DNA of 13,026 nt from Isohypsibius dastychi (lineage: Eukaryota > Tardigrada > Eutardigrada > Parachela > Isohypsibiidae): the NCBI GenBank assembly GCA_034696485.1, contig JAQIWT010001020.1, forward strand, positions 1 to 13,026, given 5' to 3'. Position 1 is the first letter of the stretch; the number at the start of each line of letters is the position of its first letter. The position numbers and the translations under genes are program-made. This document shows, piece after piece, positions 1 to 8,410 of this stretch. The notes beneath the pieces were generated by a model that had not been told where the DNA came from, made no database searches, and saw only the letters and a program-made list of their open reading frames with translations.

Positions 1-47
1 CATATTTTTCGTTTGTTTCCGGCACATTTGAATATTGGTGTTAATAC

Positions 48-1848
48 TCTTTTCACGACGTTCAGCTTGTCTGGAGCATGGTCGAACAGTGTGTCGAAGG
101 CGTCCCGCTCTATAAGTTTCAATGACAAAACTGGTGCACGGACAGAAACGCGTAAACGTACCAGTTCGTAATCCCCATTCACTAAAACATAGAATAATTA
201 AATATCATTACAATTATACTAGTACGAACAGCCAGGGATGAAAACAACGAAAACCAATCTATACCAATCTAATACCGTTGGAAGAATCACTTACTCATAT
301 GTTGCGGTAACTTCTTCGGTAAGTTGACGTTGATGCAGAAGTCCATCCCGTTTCTACAGAATCAAATTTATTCATCTCATACCTCTTTAAAATCTGCAAA
401 AGTTTATTACCTGAATGGCGGTGACTTTTACATTGACGTTTTCTGGCAACCGAACAGGTGCCCGATAATGTCGTGCCAGAGCAACCAGTAGATGCAACAT
501 GGCCACCAAATATTTCGAATGGATCACTAGAAACACCGGAAAGAATGAAAAACATACAGAATCATAGCTGGAGAGATTTCTTACTGTCCACATTCCATTT
601 AGGTTGCTGCCATGATTGGACCTGGAGTATCCGGTTGGCTTCGTCGAGGACAACCTTTAACTTTTGTTTTTGACCCTCCATGGTTTGAGTTACTTCAGGA
701 ATTTCGACTTTAACATTCTCCAGTTTTTCTGTAATTGGTTTTCACTTATAATGACGCCAGTAAAGATTCATCACAAGAATTATCATCCAATAATTGAGTC
801 AGTACCTATCAGCTTCTGCAGGACTTGGCCATCAAACAAATCTTCCTCAAGTGGTTGTTTTACAATTATCCTGTGTGATGCAAGTTCGTCATTAACCCAG
901 TCAATAAGGACCTGAACAAACGAACCTTAAGCACGGAAGAAACATGAGTTTGCAAAAAAGACAAACCTGAGTGAGTTCTTTTAATTTGGGATCTTCGCGT
1001 GAGGCCACATCCACAACATAGCGCTCCTCACCTTCATCTACAATCAAATAAGAAGTATATTACACAGTTGTAGACACTTTTGAGGTACAACATAAAACAC
1101 AACGCTTAAAACACAACGCACAACACGCACCTAGTTGAGCATCTGCAGAATATCCCACATCTTGCCAGTTCGGTGGACTTCCTGGCGAATCGATAGCATA
1201 TCTTCCTTCTTGTTCCAAATCAGCAACTGCAATCACGAAAGAAACGATACAAATGATGTCGAAAATGAATAAATCGATCAGAATGTGTACAACAAAATGC
1301 GCTGACTACCTTGTGGACCAGATTGTCGAGGCATTATCGAAAAACGATCCTGAAAGTCTTCGATTACAGGTAACAAAATTCAAAAGTATTCGATTTGCGG
1401 GAGAGGCTTTTGCTCAGGAATCTCGTAAGAAAGTTAGAGAGAAAGATCCGCCCGAGATGCTAACGTTGACCATATAAGGAACCCGAAAAAACATGTGACT
1501 AAAAAGCTCAGCCAATGGTTCAACTACAAACTGGTTCAACTTGACTGGTTAAAATCAATCTCATCTGTAATTTTCAAGATTCGCAGATGCTGCGGTTAGA
1601 TTACTGAGTACGTAATGAAGGATTTGATTCCCCAACTCAAAACTTTAATTTCCATGTACTTCTCCGTTATTCGGTTCTTTCTTGGATCATCTGGCTTGAG
1701 AAAAATTTTGTTCATGGCTTTGCTCACGTTCTTTGAAGTGGTTATGCTTTCCCCGTCGGCCAAATGTTCCCAGTTTATCCAAAATCGAATCGCTGCTCAA
1801 GGATTTCCGTGCAGGCGCTGTTCTGGGACTCAAAGGAAGAGTAGACAT
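48..1848 (-). CDS. PARVA: Parvin (ILK-binding focal adhesion actin linker), N-terminus and CH1, 3' end outside window
   Basis: Parvins join integrin-linked kinase and PINCH to F-actin at integrin adhesions and muscle attachments, through two calponin-homology (CH) domains. Nine coding exons are read on the minus strand: 1728-1848, 1131-1226, 967-1037, 806-911, 585-728, 411-526, 295-353, 162-181 and 48-109. All phases agree, giving 265 residues; human parvins have about 370. The ATG at 1848 has an in-frame TAA 18 bases upstream. The N-terminus has the parvin signature DSILDKLGTFGRRGK. Then come VLIDWVNDELASHRIIVK, EDLFDGQVLQKL, the CH1 stretch KYLVAMLHLLVALARHYRAP and the linker ERDAFDTLFDHAPDKLNVVK. 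The second CH domain must lie left of position 1. The 20-base exon 162-181 is needed to keep length and frame against the family. A long first intron (1227-1727) contrasts with the short ones elsewhere. Confidence 0.95.
1253..1477 (+). CDS. Possible small nested ORF inside parvin intron 1 (opposite strand)
   Basis: This plus-strand ORF of 74 codons lies wholly inside the 501-base first intron of parvin. It encodes a helical-looking stretch (ADYLVDQIVEALSKNDPESL) and a basic tail ending EMLTLTI. Bases 1370-1417 also look like a 48-base intron: CAG then GTAACA as donor and TTTTGCTCAG as acceptor. That length is a multiple of three and has no stop, so the protein would be 58 or 74 residues. I recognise no family, and no promoter or poly(A) signal is evident. 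It could equally be chance open frame in intronic DNA. It is listed because the splice-like pair and helical composition make it better than most shadow ORFs here. Confidence 0.2.
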   Translation: MMSKMNKSIRMCTTKCADYLVDQIVEALSKNDPESLRLQVTKFKSIRFAGEAFAQESRKKVREKDPPEMLTLTI

Positions 1849-2310
1849 TTCGTGTTTTCTTTAATGCAATTCGTACGTTCCGCGCGTCTTCGAACCAAAG
1901 TGCAAATTACGGTTCCTGATGGAAATCCAATTCAACCAAAAATCGGTGGAGGTTTTCGTGGAAATGAGAGCAGATGATTCAGCCAGATATGGTAAATAAA
2001 CAAAACATGCGCAAAAAGATAAACAAAGATTCAGCTCAAGCGTGAGGAGGGCCGGGGCCTGGCTGCTCGTTATCAGGAAGGAAGTTTTATAATCCAGCAT
2101 ATCAGCAACAGGGACTACTTGCTCACATTTCTTGAGACCTGAAAGAATCTGATTCACAAAACCTCAGAACCGGCAATATTACGCGAATCGTCTAAACAGA
2201 ACACAATTTAACTTGAAAGGTCACACGGGTGGCGTCATGTCATTCAGTCATTTCAATTTTAATGCCAATTTACGTAATATTTAAAAATTCTTTACTCACG
2301 GAAACGCTGG
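1849..2310. other. Intergenic region between SWSAP1-like stop and parvin start
   Basis: This stretch must hold the 3' end of the SWSAP1-like transcript and the promoter and 5' UTR of parvin. The open frames crossing it on both strands show no recognisable motif. On the minus strand, an in-frame stop precedes the parvin ATG. No AATAAA was found on the minus strand just after the SWSAP1-like stop. A plus-strand AATAAA near 1993 has no gene to serve. Confidence 0.6.
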
Positions 2311-3292
2311 TCAAAGACAGCTCTTGATCCCTTCCAAAGTAATTTGGAATGTGTACCAGCACTGTGAGAATGAGTCGGACCGCGGTACTTGAGGAGAAAA
2401 CACACTGATTCGATCAGAATCATCTAAAAAATACATAATTCCACATGAATCAAAGCAGTTTTCGGGTTTTAAATGTCTTAAATAGAATGTTTTCAATGAT
2501 AAAAAAAATGAATTCACAAGATTTCATTTCGCATGGTGATAAACCTGTAATTCGGCAGATGCATAATCCAAAGCGAAAGACCAGGTCAGACAAATCCTCA
2601 GTCTCCCGCGTGGAAACGACCACTTGAAACGGCAGTTTTCTGTTGGAATTTGAAACTTATAAGGCTGTAGTAATCTATGGGATATCGGTGAAAAGAGCAT
2701 ACTTTGATTTAGCAAATTCGCACAGTTCCTTAAAATGCGAAAAAACAGCAGCTCGTGATTGTTTGGCATCCCATTCCTGAAATCATAGAAAACACGCATC
2801 AGCCTCTATAATCCTCTCACCGCCTATGAACAAAAAAGGACTCACGCGACGCATTTCCATGTCACGGCAAAACATCTCCAGATCTTCAATGAAAACGGCC
2901 AATGTACTTCCGGGAGCATGGGTGGATGCTATCAGAGTTCCAATTTCCTTCACCGTTTCCCTCATCGAAGCTCCGTAGATTAACTTCATGCGCTGAAGCG
3001 TGGGGACCGTGGGTACTACAGAAGAGTCGAGAAGTTGTAACGGAAATCGGAGGAGCCTGGATCGTCCAAAGTATAACGAATGTCCTCCACTGGCGGCAAA
3101 AGAGATAGCTCCGTGAAACAGGAAACCCTCCGGTGCCTCCGGACAAACTGATGAAGATAGAACCAGAATATCAAGGTTGGCAATACGTTTGATACTACTG
3201 TGAAGGTCTCCATAATCGGGATCACGCAAGAAAAGATGTGTGAAAATTCGATCGAAATTCTCAGAGCAACGCGCTTCCGAATCTTCAGCCAT
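2311..3292 (-). CDS. SWSAP1: SWSAP1-like RecA-fold protein (SWIM-domain recombination complex partner), complete
   Basis: SWSAP1 is a RecA/RAD51-paralogue-like protein that works with SWS1 (the Shu-type complex) to help RAD51 filaments in homologous recombination. Four exons join in phase: 2846-3292, 2703-2776, 2545-2639 and 2311-2423, giving 242 residues; human SWSAP1 has about 229. The order of core strands and helices follows the human protein. There is a hydrophobic first strand (about 41-47), then TLQRMKLIYGASMRETVKEI (98-117) and a Walker B-like strand LAVFIEDLEMF (131-141). A helix HFKELCEFAK and the strand FQVVVSTRETEDL follow. The C-terminal hairpin is SQCWYTFQITLEG. No Walker A GxxxxGKT/S exists where it should lie (about 46-62), so ATP binding is probably lost. 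The ATG at 3292 is the only one in this open frame. It could instead be another divergent RAD51 paralogue. The assignment rests on remembered human sequence. Confidence 0.6.
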
Positions 3293-3741
3293 CCCAGGAT
3301 CCGGTAACGCAGTTCCAGTAGAACGATCCGAGATGCTCTCGATTCGTTGGGTTAACAATGACTTACATACGACCAAAACGTCGGAATTCGGAATGCTCTA
3401 GAATTAATCGTCAATTGTCGACAAATAATACGGAAAGAATCGAAAACAAAGTGTCGGTGGTTCGATAGGTGGTTCGTAGTTCGTACTGGGGGTTGACAAC
3501 TAATCAGCCAGGGCCAAGGCCAACACATTATTCCGTACCGTAACCGCCGAGGAAGGAAGGAACCACCACCACCATCATCCTTGTTTTTTTATTTGCTTAC
3601 AATCAGTGAAACCGTATTGACTGGAAGTGATCGTTATAAAAGTTGACTTTTTGGAAGACTGTCTTCCATTACATGATTTCATTTTTGCAGTTTCTGACAT
3701 TAAAATTTCGGAGCCTGGATAGAGAGCGTTCTGTATTCATC
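3293..3741. promoter_or_regulatory. Shared head-to-head promoter region (SWSAP1-like / TMIE)
   Basis: The two flanking genes diverge from here, so about 0.4 kb must hold both promoters. Seen directly: a duplicated GGTGGTTCG at about 3457-3483 and a purine-rich GGAAGGAAGGAA block followed by a CCACCACCACCATCATCC microsatellite near 3550-3580, then a T-run. TTTTTGCAG ends at 3690, 51 bases before the favoured TMIE ATG, and resembles a splice or trans-splice acceptor. No TATA box is convincing. Confidence 0.45.
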
Positions 3742-4176
3742 ATGTCCAGTGCCGGCATCTTAACACAACTCCGGGTTCGTAGTCACAGAAAATGTTTAGT
3801 CATAATAAATCATGTGTGGGTTTCACATTATTTCAGGGAATCCAAGCGGACAGTACAGTTCTGGGAATGCAGTTATGGCACCTGGTTGCAATCATAATTT
3901 TGGGAATATGCGCACTGAGTAAGAAAACGGTCAAAAACCCGTATTTCTGGATCTTTAATAAAAATAATGATTTCAACCGCAGTGACTACAGTATGTTGCT
4001 TTCTTGACTGGCGAATACCAAGAACAAGAAAAGAAATCGAACTCGACCGACAGCTGCGGAAAATGGCCGATGAGTACGCGGAGGAGATGATGGACAAAAT
4101 GAAGATCGAGGAAGAACAAGGAGCAGATGGCTTGGATAGTGGCGGCGAGAAAACAGTTCCTGTTTTCAAAATTTGA
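3742..4176 (+). CDS. tmie: TMIE-like transmembrane subunit of the mechanotransduction (TMC) channel complex
   Basis: TMIE is a small membrane protein that binds TMC channels and couples them to lipids and tethers in mechanosensory cells (hair cells; TMC-1 complex in worms). Three exons, 3742-3774, 3837-3918 and 3983-4176, join in phase to give 102 residues. The diagnostic block is VLGMQLWHLVAI, then a transmembrane helix, then CCFLDWRIPRTRKEIE (43-58). Human TMIE has WDMRLWHVVGI followed by CRVPRTRKEIE. The cytoplasmic tail is a charged helix with the mixed repeat EEMMDKMKIEEEQ, ending VFKI. The vertebrate lysine-rich tail is absent, which explains the short length (human 156). The ATG at 3742 is favoured; an in-frame ATG at 3673 would add 23 residues with a hydrophobic start that could be a signal peptide. 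TTTTTGCAG at 3682-3690 makes the shorter start likelier, because the longer reading would run through that acceptor. Confidence 0.87.
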
Positions 4177-4542
4177 TCGATTTCTTTAGATTGCTGTTTT
4201 CGATGTAAAAGCCTTGACATATTTTCTTCCAAACTGGCTACCATTTTCCGGTTACTCGATTTTAGTGAGAATTATATCCTTGAATGAAAATGTAGGTGAA
4301 TGCGAAACGTCGACCATCCGTTCTCTACGGTACACTTCTCTGTACGATACATCACAGCTGCGGTTTTCAGCCGGCCCTTTTCCGAAAAATGCAGTCATTC
4401 AGCCCATCTCCGACCAGTTTTCGGAGAAATATGAGCGCGCTATGCTACGCTGCTCTGTGGTCAATCAATACAAGGCCCTCTGACTTCTGCTGTGGTCGAA
4501 TTTTGGGGCTTGGTCTGCCTGCGCGTGCTTAAAATGGTAGTA
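4177..4542. other. TMIE 3' flank, no gene seen
   Basis: This holds the 3' UTR of the TMIE-like gene. Two overlapping open frames (about 4214-4532) have no recognisable motif and end just before the transposon. No canonical AATAAA is visible before 4542. I see nothing else in it. Confidence 0.5.
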
Positions 4543-4586
4543 CAGTAAACTCTCTAAATCTGAACGCGCTCGGGACCGGCGAAGTC

Positions 4587-4617
4587 GTTCAGAATTCGGA
4601 ACTGTTCAGAATTCAGA
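4587..4617 (+). repeat. Left subterminal near-palindromic repeat pair of the MITE
   Basis: Two copies of GTTCAGAATTCGGA lie 17 bases apart (4587-4600; 4604-4617 with one mismatch). The core TTCxGAATTCxGAA is almost its own reverse complement. The same paired arrangement recurs at the right end. Confidence 0.85.
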
Positions 4618-5205
4618 GGGGGGACCCTTGAGGGGCCCAAACTTTTAAGTAGGGGGGGGGGGTACATCGGGGGGTTTGGCATCCATTTCCGACCTTTGTC
4701 AAGATCAATCTGCTGACTCCCCCGACAACGTCTGAAAAGTGACCCCATGTCGCTTCCGAAATCTGGCTAACCAGCCATCACTGGCCGCAAATTCTGAGGA
4801 ACCAAATGAGTCCGTGAAATATTTGGTTTTCTCCTGCATCATTACACCAGTTAAAGGAATGTTTATTGCACGGCACCTTCGAAAGAACTCTCAGACCGCA
4901 CTGTTGACAATTTCATTTTTTCTGTTTTGCGCACTCGCTTTAGCTGCAGATTTGTGGCAGTTTCAAAACGCTCGCAAATGACTCGATATGGTGTGAATAT
5001 GTGTCAATTTCTTCAGGTACTTCAAGTTTTTGTTCAAGTGTGAGGTCTTTCCTTTTCGGGGTATCGGGGTTTTTTCATTTAGACATTATGAAAACAAACT
5101 AGAGTTACAAAAATTACAAAAGTTCATTTTTTGTTCACTTGGCAACTCAGTGTTCAGGTTATAGAGAGCCAAAATGAACGACCGGTTCCATGTCGCCCGT
5201 TCAGA

Positions 5206-5317
5206 GTTCAGAATTCGGAGCTGTTCAGAATTCGGAGATCCCCCCTAATATAAATTCAATGGGCGTGCGCCGGTGCCGGAGATAGCGTTCAGAATTCGGA
5301 ACTGTTCAGAATTCGGA
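5206..5317 (+). repeat. Right subterminal repeat pairs of the MITE
   Basis: Four exact copies of GTTCAGAATTCGGA start at 5206, 5223, 5287 and 5304. They form two pairs, each with the 17-base spacing seen at the left end. They are plausible transposase-binding sites or remnants of internal duplication. Confidence 0.85.
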
Positions 5318-5892
5318 GCGTTCAGATCCAGAGCGTTTACTGTAATATTTACCCAGTTGGTGCCAACTTGAGCAAAATATATTCAGTCATTCTGAAACAA
5401 AATTTCTTCCACGACAATTTTTGGATCCACTACCGGAAGAAGCAAATACTGCTAACTCGGCAGCAGTTCCAAGGACGAGTCACACGCACACCAGGAGCTA
5501 GAACAGGTGAGAAAAACTGGAGAAATCCTTTGTTTGTGTGTTGTCCTTCCACACGCCACTTTTTGAATGAATTTATTCGATTTGAGACTTACAAATTAAG
5601 TACCCAAATCTGCCTCATTCCACACACCCTATCGCCTTTGTTTATGCATACCAAAATCTGTTTATTAAAGACTAGCTTGCTATCATAGAAAATACGGCAC
5701 ATGACGGTCAGTCACATGACCTCCGGGGGCAAGGGGAGATGCGTTAAAGGTCACGCTCTACGCGAAGCAAGAGTTCGAGCTTCTTCCGGGAATTTGTTTC
5801 AAGACGTTAACATAGAATCTTAAATGAAAGGCTTCAATAATATACATGTCGAGGATAGGATATTCGAATCTTTGCCTTGTAGAAAGTGCCAA

Positions 5893-5912
5893 GGTGAGAT
5901 GCGGTGAGATGC
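5893..5912 (+). repeat. Tandem duplicated 10-mer
   Basis: GGTGAGATGC occurs twice back to back (5893-5902 and 5903-5912), continuing with GG. It is too short to be a satellite; probably a replication-slippage duplication. Confidence 0.8.
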
Positions 5913-6140
5913 GGTTTTGCAGAAACCGGTTCCAAAAGTGAGTCATAACAGCGCACGTGCAGGTTTTCGACGAATCTTTTTCGATGAAATCAGAGATTTC
6001 AAATCACAAATTCCCTAATGAATTGATGGTCAGTTTGGGAACTGTTTAGAAACGGAAGGGAAAAATTAGTACGCCCGGATCCAGATCCGCGTGACACAAA
6101 AGCGGGGACCTCGCAAAGAGCGAGGGCAAACAGTTTAAAA

Positions 6141-6148
6141 TGACGTAA
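6141..6148 (+). promoter_or_regulatory. ATF/CREB-like TGACGTAA site upstream of the phosphatase
   Basis: TGACGTAA matches the CRE/ATF half-palindrome consensus and lies 292 bases before the ATG. JNK-p38 phosphatase genes are often feedback-regulated through ATF/AP-1 factors, so the site is of interest, but an 8-base match can be chance. Confidence 0.25.
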
Positions 6149-6439
6149 TTCAATGCGTTCATTCCACGACGTTCATTTGGCGCAGTAGTGCAGTCGAACT
6201 TTGGTTTATTAGAGAGATATGACTTCAGATATCAGTACACGGTGGCGGTTAACTTTTACTCGTATTTACAACTTGTTGAGACGAAAAACGGCTGAGAAAC
6301 GATTATGACCTTCCAAGAACGAAGAATCACTGTTTTAATCGGGCTTTTAATGCCGTGACGATAAACCCCGAACTGGAATATATTCGATGGATCTTCTTTG
6401 ACCTCCCATTCATCCATTTGTTTCCGTTAGGTCGAAAAC

Positions 6440-8100
6440 ATGTCTTCAACGTCGTGTTTTCTCTCCGAACTGGACAAGATGATTTCCGTCCCTACCATTG
6501 AACCAAATATTCTCGCTGATCTCTTCCTGGACTCGGTCTCTGAAAAGGTAAAACATTTGGTTTTTTCTTCCGTGTGCGCATCAGCGTGGTTCATGATTAT
6601 CGATGTTCGTATGCTCTCATTTTTTCATATTTTATTCAGATATTTCGTTGTTGGCAAACATTATGTTCGTTGCTCATAGCAGAACGGAGTTTCAATTTCT
6701 CTTTTGTCAGATCTTGCTGATCGATAGTCGCTCGTTCCTCGACTTCAACGCTGGTCACATAAGGGAGTCTACGCATTTGCCAACCTCGAATATGATGAAA
6801 CGCCGTTTACAACAGGATAAGGTGGGTTTATCATATCTAATCGGGTTCGGCTTTCTACACGAAATTAGAGTTCAGATTTGGATGATCTCATGCTATTGAC
6901 CATTTTCGTCACCATCTGCTCATTTTAGATCGCTGTGTCCGACCTCTTGCACCTACAGCCTGGATTGATAGAAAAAGTGGCTGAAGTCATCGTCTATGAC
7001 GAATGTAGTCACAATTTCGAAGCGGTAGATCGTGACAGTTTGCTTTTCTTGACCGTCCAGAAAATGATCAAATTCAATAGGAGGATATCTTTCCTTAGAG
7101 GTAAGTCGGTCGCACCGCATATCCGGCTTTATTTCCTTTGTTTAATCCATGTCGTTTTTTAGGAGGATTCAGAAATTTCCATTCGGAATATCCTTGCCTA
7201 TGTGTTCAGCAGGAAGATAAACCTCTTTTGCCCGTCCTATCCCAGCCGAATCTGCCCACCATCCAATGCGGACCAACAAAAATATTCCCACATTTGTACC
7301 TTGGATCTGAGAAGGACGCGCTTTCGGTTGAGTTGCTGAAGGTACGTTTGAAGACAACTGCCGTACAAATGAATAATTAACTAAGTATGCGTGCGTAATC
7401 TCCGTAGAGCAAAGGGATTGACTATGTTCTGAATGTCAGCCAGAGTTGTCCAAAAGCTGAATTCATTCAGGATTCGCATTTCATGCGTATTCCGGTGAAT
7501 GATACTTACTCGGATAAGCTCATTTGTCACTTCATCAAGGCGTTTAATTTTCTGGGTTAGCACAGCGAAATATCTCGACGTTGTCATGTGTTTAAATGTT
7601 TCATTGCTTTTACAGAACAGGTGAAACAGTCGGGTGGATGTGCGTTAGTGCATTGCATGGCCGGTATAAGCCGTTCGCCAACTCTCGCGATAGCTTATGT
7701 TATGAGTCATCTAAAGTTACCTTATGATGAAGCCTACAGGTATGAGAAATGTTTTTTCATTGCCTTTGGTGAAAACAATCTTGACAGCGTTCTATTTAGG
7801 TACGTGAAAGAAAGAAGGCCGTCAATATCCCCCAACTTCAACTTTCTCGGTCAGCTTCTTGAATTCGACCGGAAGATGAGAGAACAGAGAAGTGAATCGA
7901 GTAAGCATCAGCTCAGCCCGACTTCCTCATTGCAGACCTGCAGTAAACGTCAAAGACTAGTGTGTATTCGAGCTTCTTCCAAAAATACTCTGGGTCTAAA
8001 TTTGGTTGCTGCATCTGGTCCGACGGTTAACTTTGGCAGTGTCAAAGAGGAAATTTCACCATCGGCGGTTATCAAGCGGCTGTCTTTAGGTCCCGAGTAG
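6440..8100 (+). CDS. vhp-1: Dual-specificity MAP kinase phosphatase, DUSP8/DUSP16/VHP-1 type, complete
   Basis: This enzyme removes phosphates from the Thr-x-Tyr loop of JNK/p38-type MAP kinases. Seven exons join in phase: 6440-6547, 6711-6821, 6929-7100, 7163-7341, 7408-7555, 7616-7739 and 7800-8100, giving 380 residues. An N-terminal rhodanese/CDC25-homology domain (about 20-150) carries LLIDSRSFLDFNAGHI and the kinase-docking motif MMKRRLQQDK (64-73), which is almost identical to DUSP8/16. The catalytic domain starts at GPTKIFPHLYLG. It has the general acid Asp222 in PVNDTYSD, the P-loop HCMAGISRS with Cys253 and Arg259, and the family block SPNFNFLGQLLEF. All catalytic residues are present, so it should be active. 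The tail (about 75 residues) is far shorter than in vertebrate DUSP8/16. Nine bases separate the ATG from a possible splice acceptor at 6430. The sixth intron (60 bases) is 3n and stop-free. Confidence 0.95.
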
Positions 8101-8410
8101 AGGATAACTTGTTTGAAACTGAGCATAGTCAGATGATTACTTTTGATGAAAGTATCGGATAACCGGGTTTTGTTGTTGGCCGGTGGCCGGAAAGGATTTT
8201 TTCTTTTGTCGGGGAACTGTTGCACAATTATACATGCTTGGACAGCACAAGTAGATTTCTGCTGGCGATACAGCGTCATTCCGATGTTCACTTGTTTTAG
8301 AAATAAATTTTGCATCTAAATTGGTTCTGCAGCTCACAGAAATCAAGCTAGCATCTTTCACCGGAAATGAGAGTAATACTGATTTGACGATTGGAAGCCG
8401 GGATGATTTT
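8101..8410. other. Convergent 3' region between phosphatase and Rabin8 genes
   Basis: The phosphatase stop (8100) and the Rabin8 stop (8411, minus strand) face each other across 310 bases. The plus-strand poly(A) signal lies inside. No minus-strand AATAAA was found. Open frames here on the minus strand have no recognisable content. Confidence 0.6.
8302..8307 (+). terminator. Poly(A) signal AATAAA of the phosphatase gene
   Basis: A canonical AATAAA sits about 200 bases after the phosphatase stop codon, a normal 3' UTR length for a compact genome. A T-rich stretch (TTTTGCATCT) follows. Confidence 0.6.

Larger units (their letters stand above)
4543..5342. mobile_element. Pogo/Tigger-like non-autonomous DNA transposon (MITE), 800 bp
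   Basis: The left end CAGTAAACTCTCTAAATCTG and the reverse complement of the right end, CAGTAAACGCTCTGGATCTG, are terminal inverted repeats of about 26 bases with a few mismatches. The element is flanked by TA on both sides (4541-4542 and 5343-5344), the target-site duplication of Tc1/mariner-pogo elements. CAGTAAA plus a CTCT-rich terminus is typical of pogo/Tigger-type ends. No transposase frame exists inside, so it would depend on a partner element. It contains an 11-base G run (4652-4662) and repeated near-palindromic 14-mers near both ends. The mismatches between ends indicate some age. Confidence 0.82.
5343..6439. other. 1.1 kb upstream region of the phosphatase gene, no coding gene recognised
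   Basis: Open frames here (for example 5368-5688) lack any family motif. A strong donor AACAG|GTGAGA lies at 5506/5507, and a pyrimidine-led acceptor TTTCCGTTAG ends at 6430, nine bases before the phosphatase ATG. Together they suggest a 5' UTR exon ending at 5506 with a 924-base leader intron, or a trans-splice site at 6430. Other content is a tandem 10-mer, a small hairpin (arms CCTCGC 6109-6114 and GCGAGG 6120-6125), a GTCACATGAC palindrome at 5711-5720 and CACGTG at 5954-5959. Confidence 0.5.

Noticed and set aside
1615-1977. 120-codon plus-strand ORF
   Set aside because: It is antisense to the first coding exon of parvin, which has clear family motifs; the plus-strand translation shows none.
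1861-2157. 98-codon minus-strand ORF upstream of parvin
   Set aside because: It is separated from the parvin ATG by an in-frame stop in the parvin frame and has no motif; likely 5' UTR or promoter.
2524-2799. 91-codon minus-strand ORF as a single exon
   Set aside because: It is in the wrong frame for the SWSAP1-like gene. The phase-consistent reading splits it into exons 2703-2776 and 2545-2639 around a 63-base intron.
4214-4532. Overlapping plus-strand ORFs after TMIE
   Set aside because: No motif, no start context, and they end at the transposon border; treated as 3' flank.
5368-5688. 106-codon plus-strand ORF
   Set aside because: It starts with a non-ATG codon, crosses a near-ideal splice donor and shows no family features.
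6109-6125. Small hairpin (6-base arms) as an RNA element
   Set aside because: Arms are too short and there is no supporting context; likely chance.
7950-8361. Minus-strand ORFs behind the phosphatase
   Set aside because: They are antisense to the last phosphatase exon and its 3' UTR; no motif.
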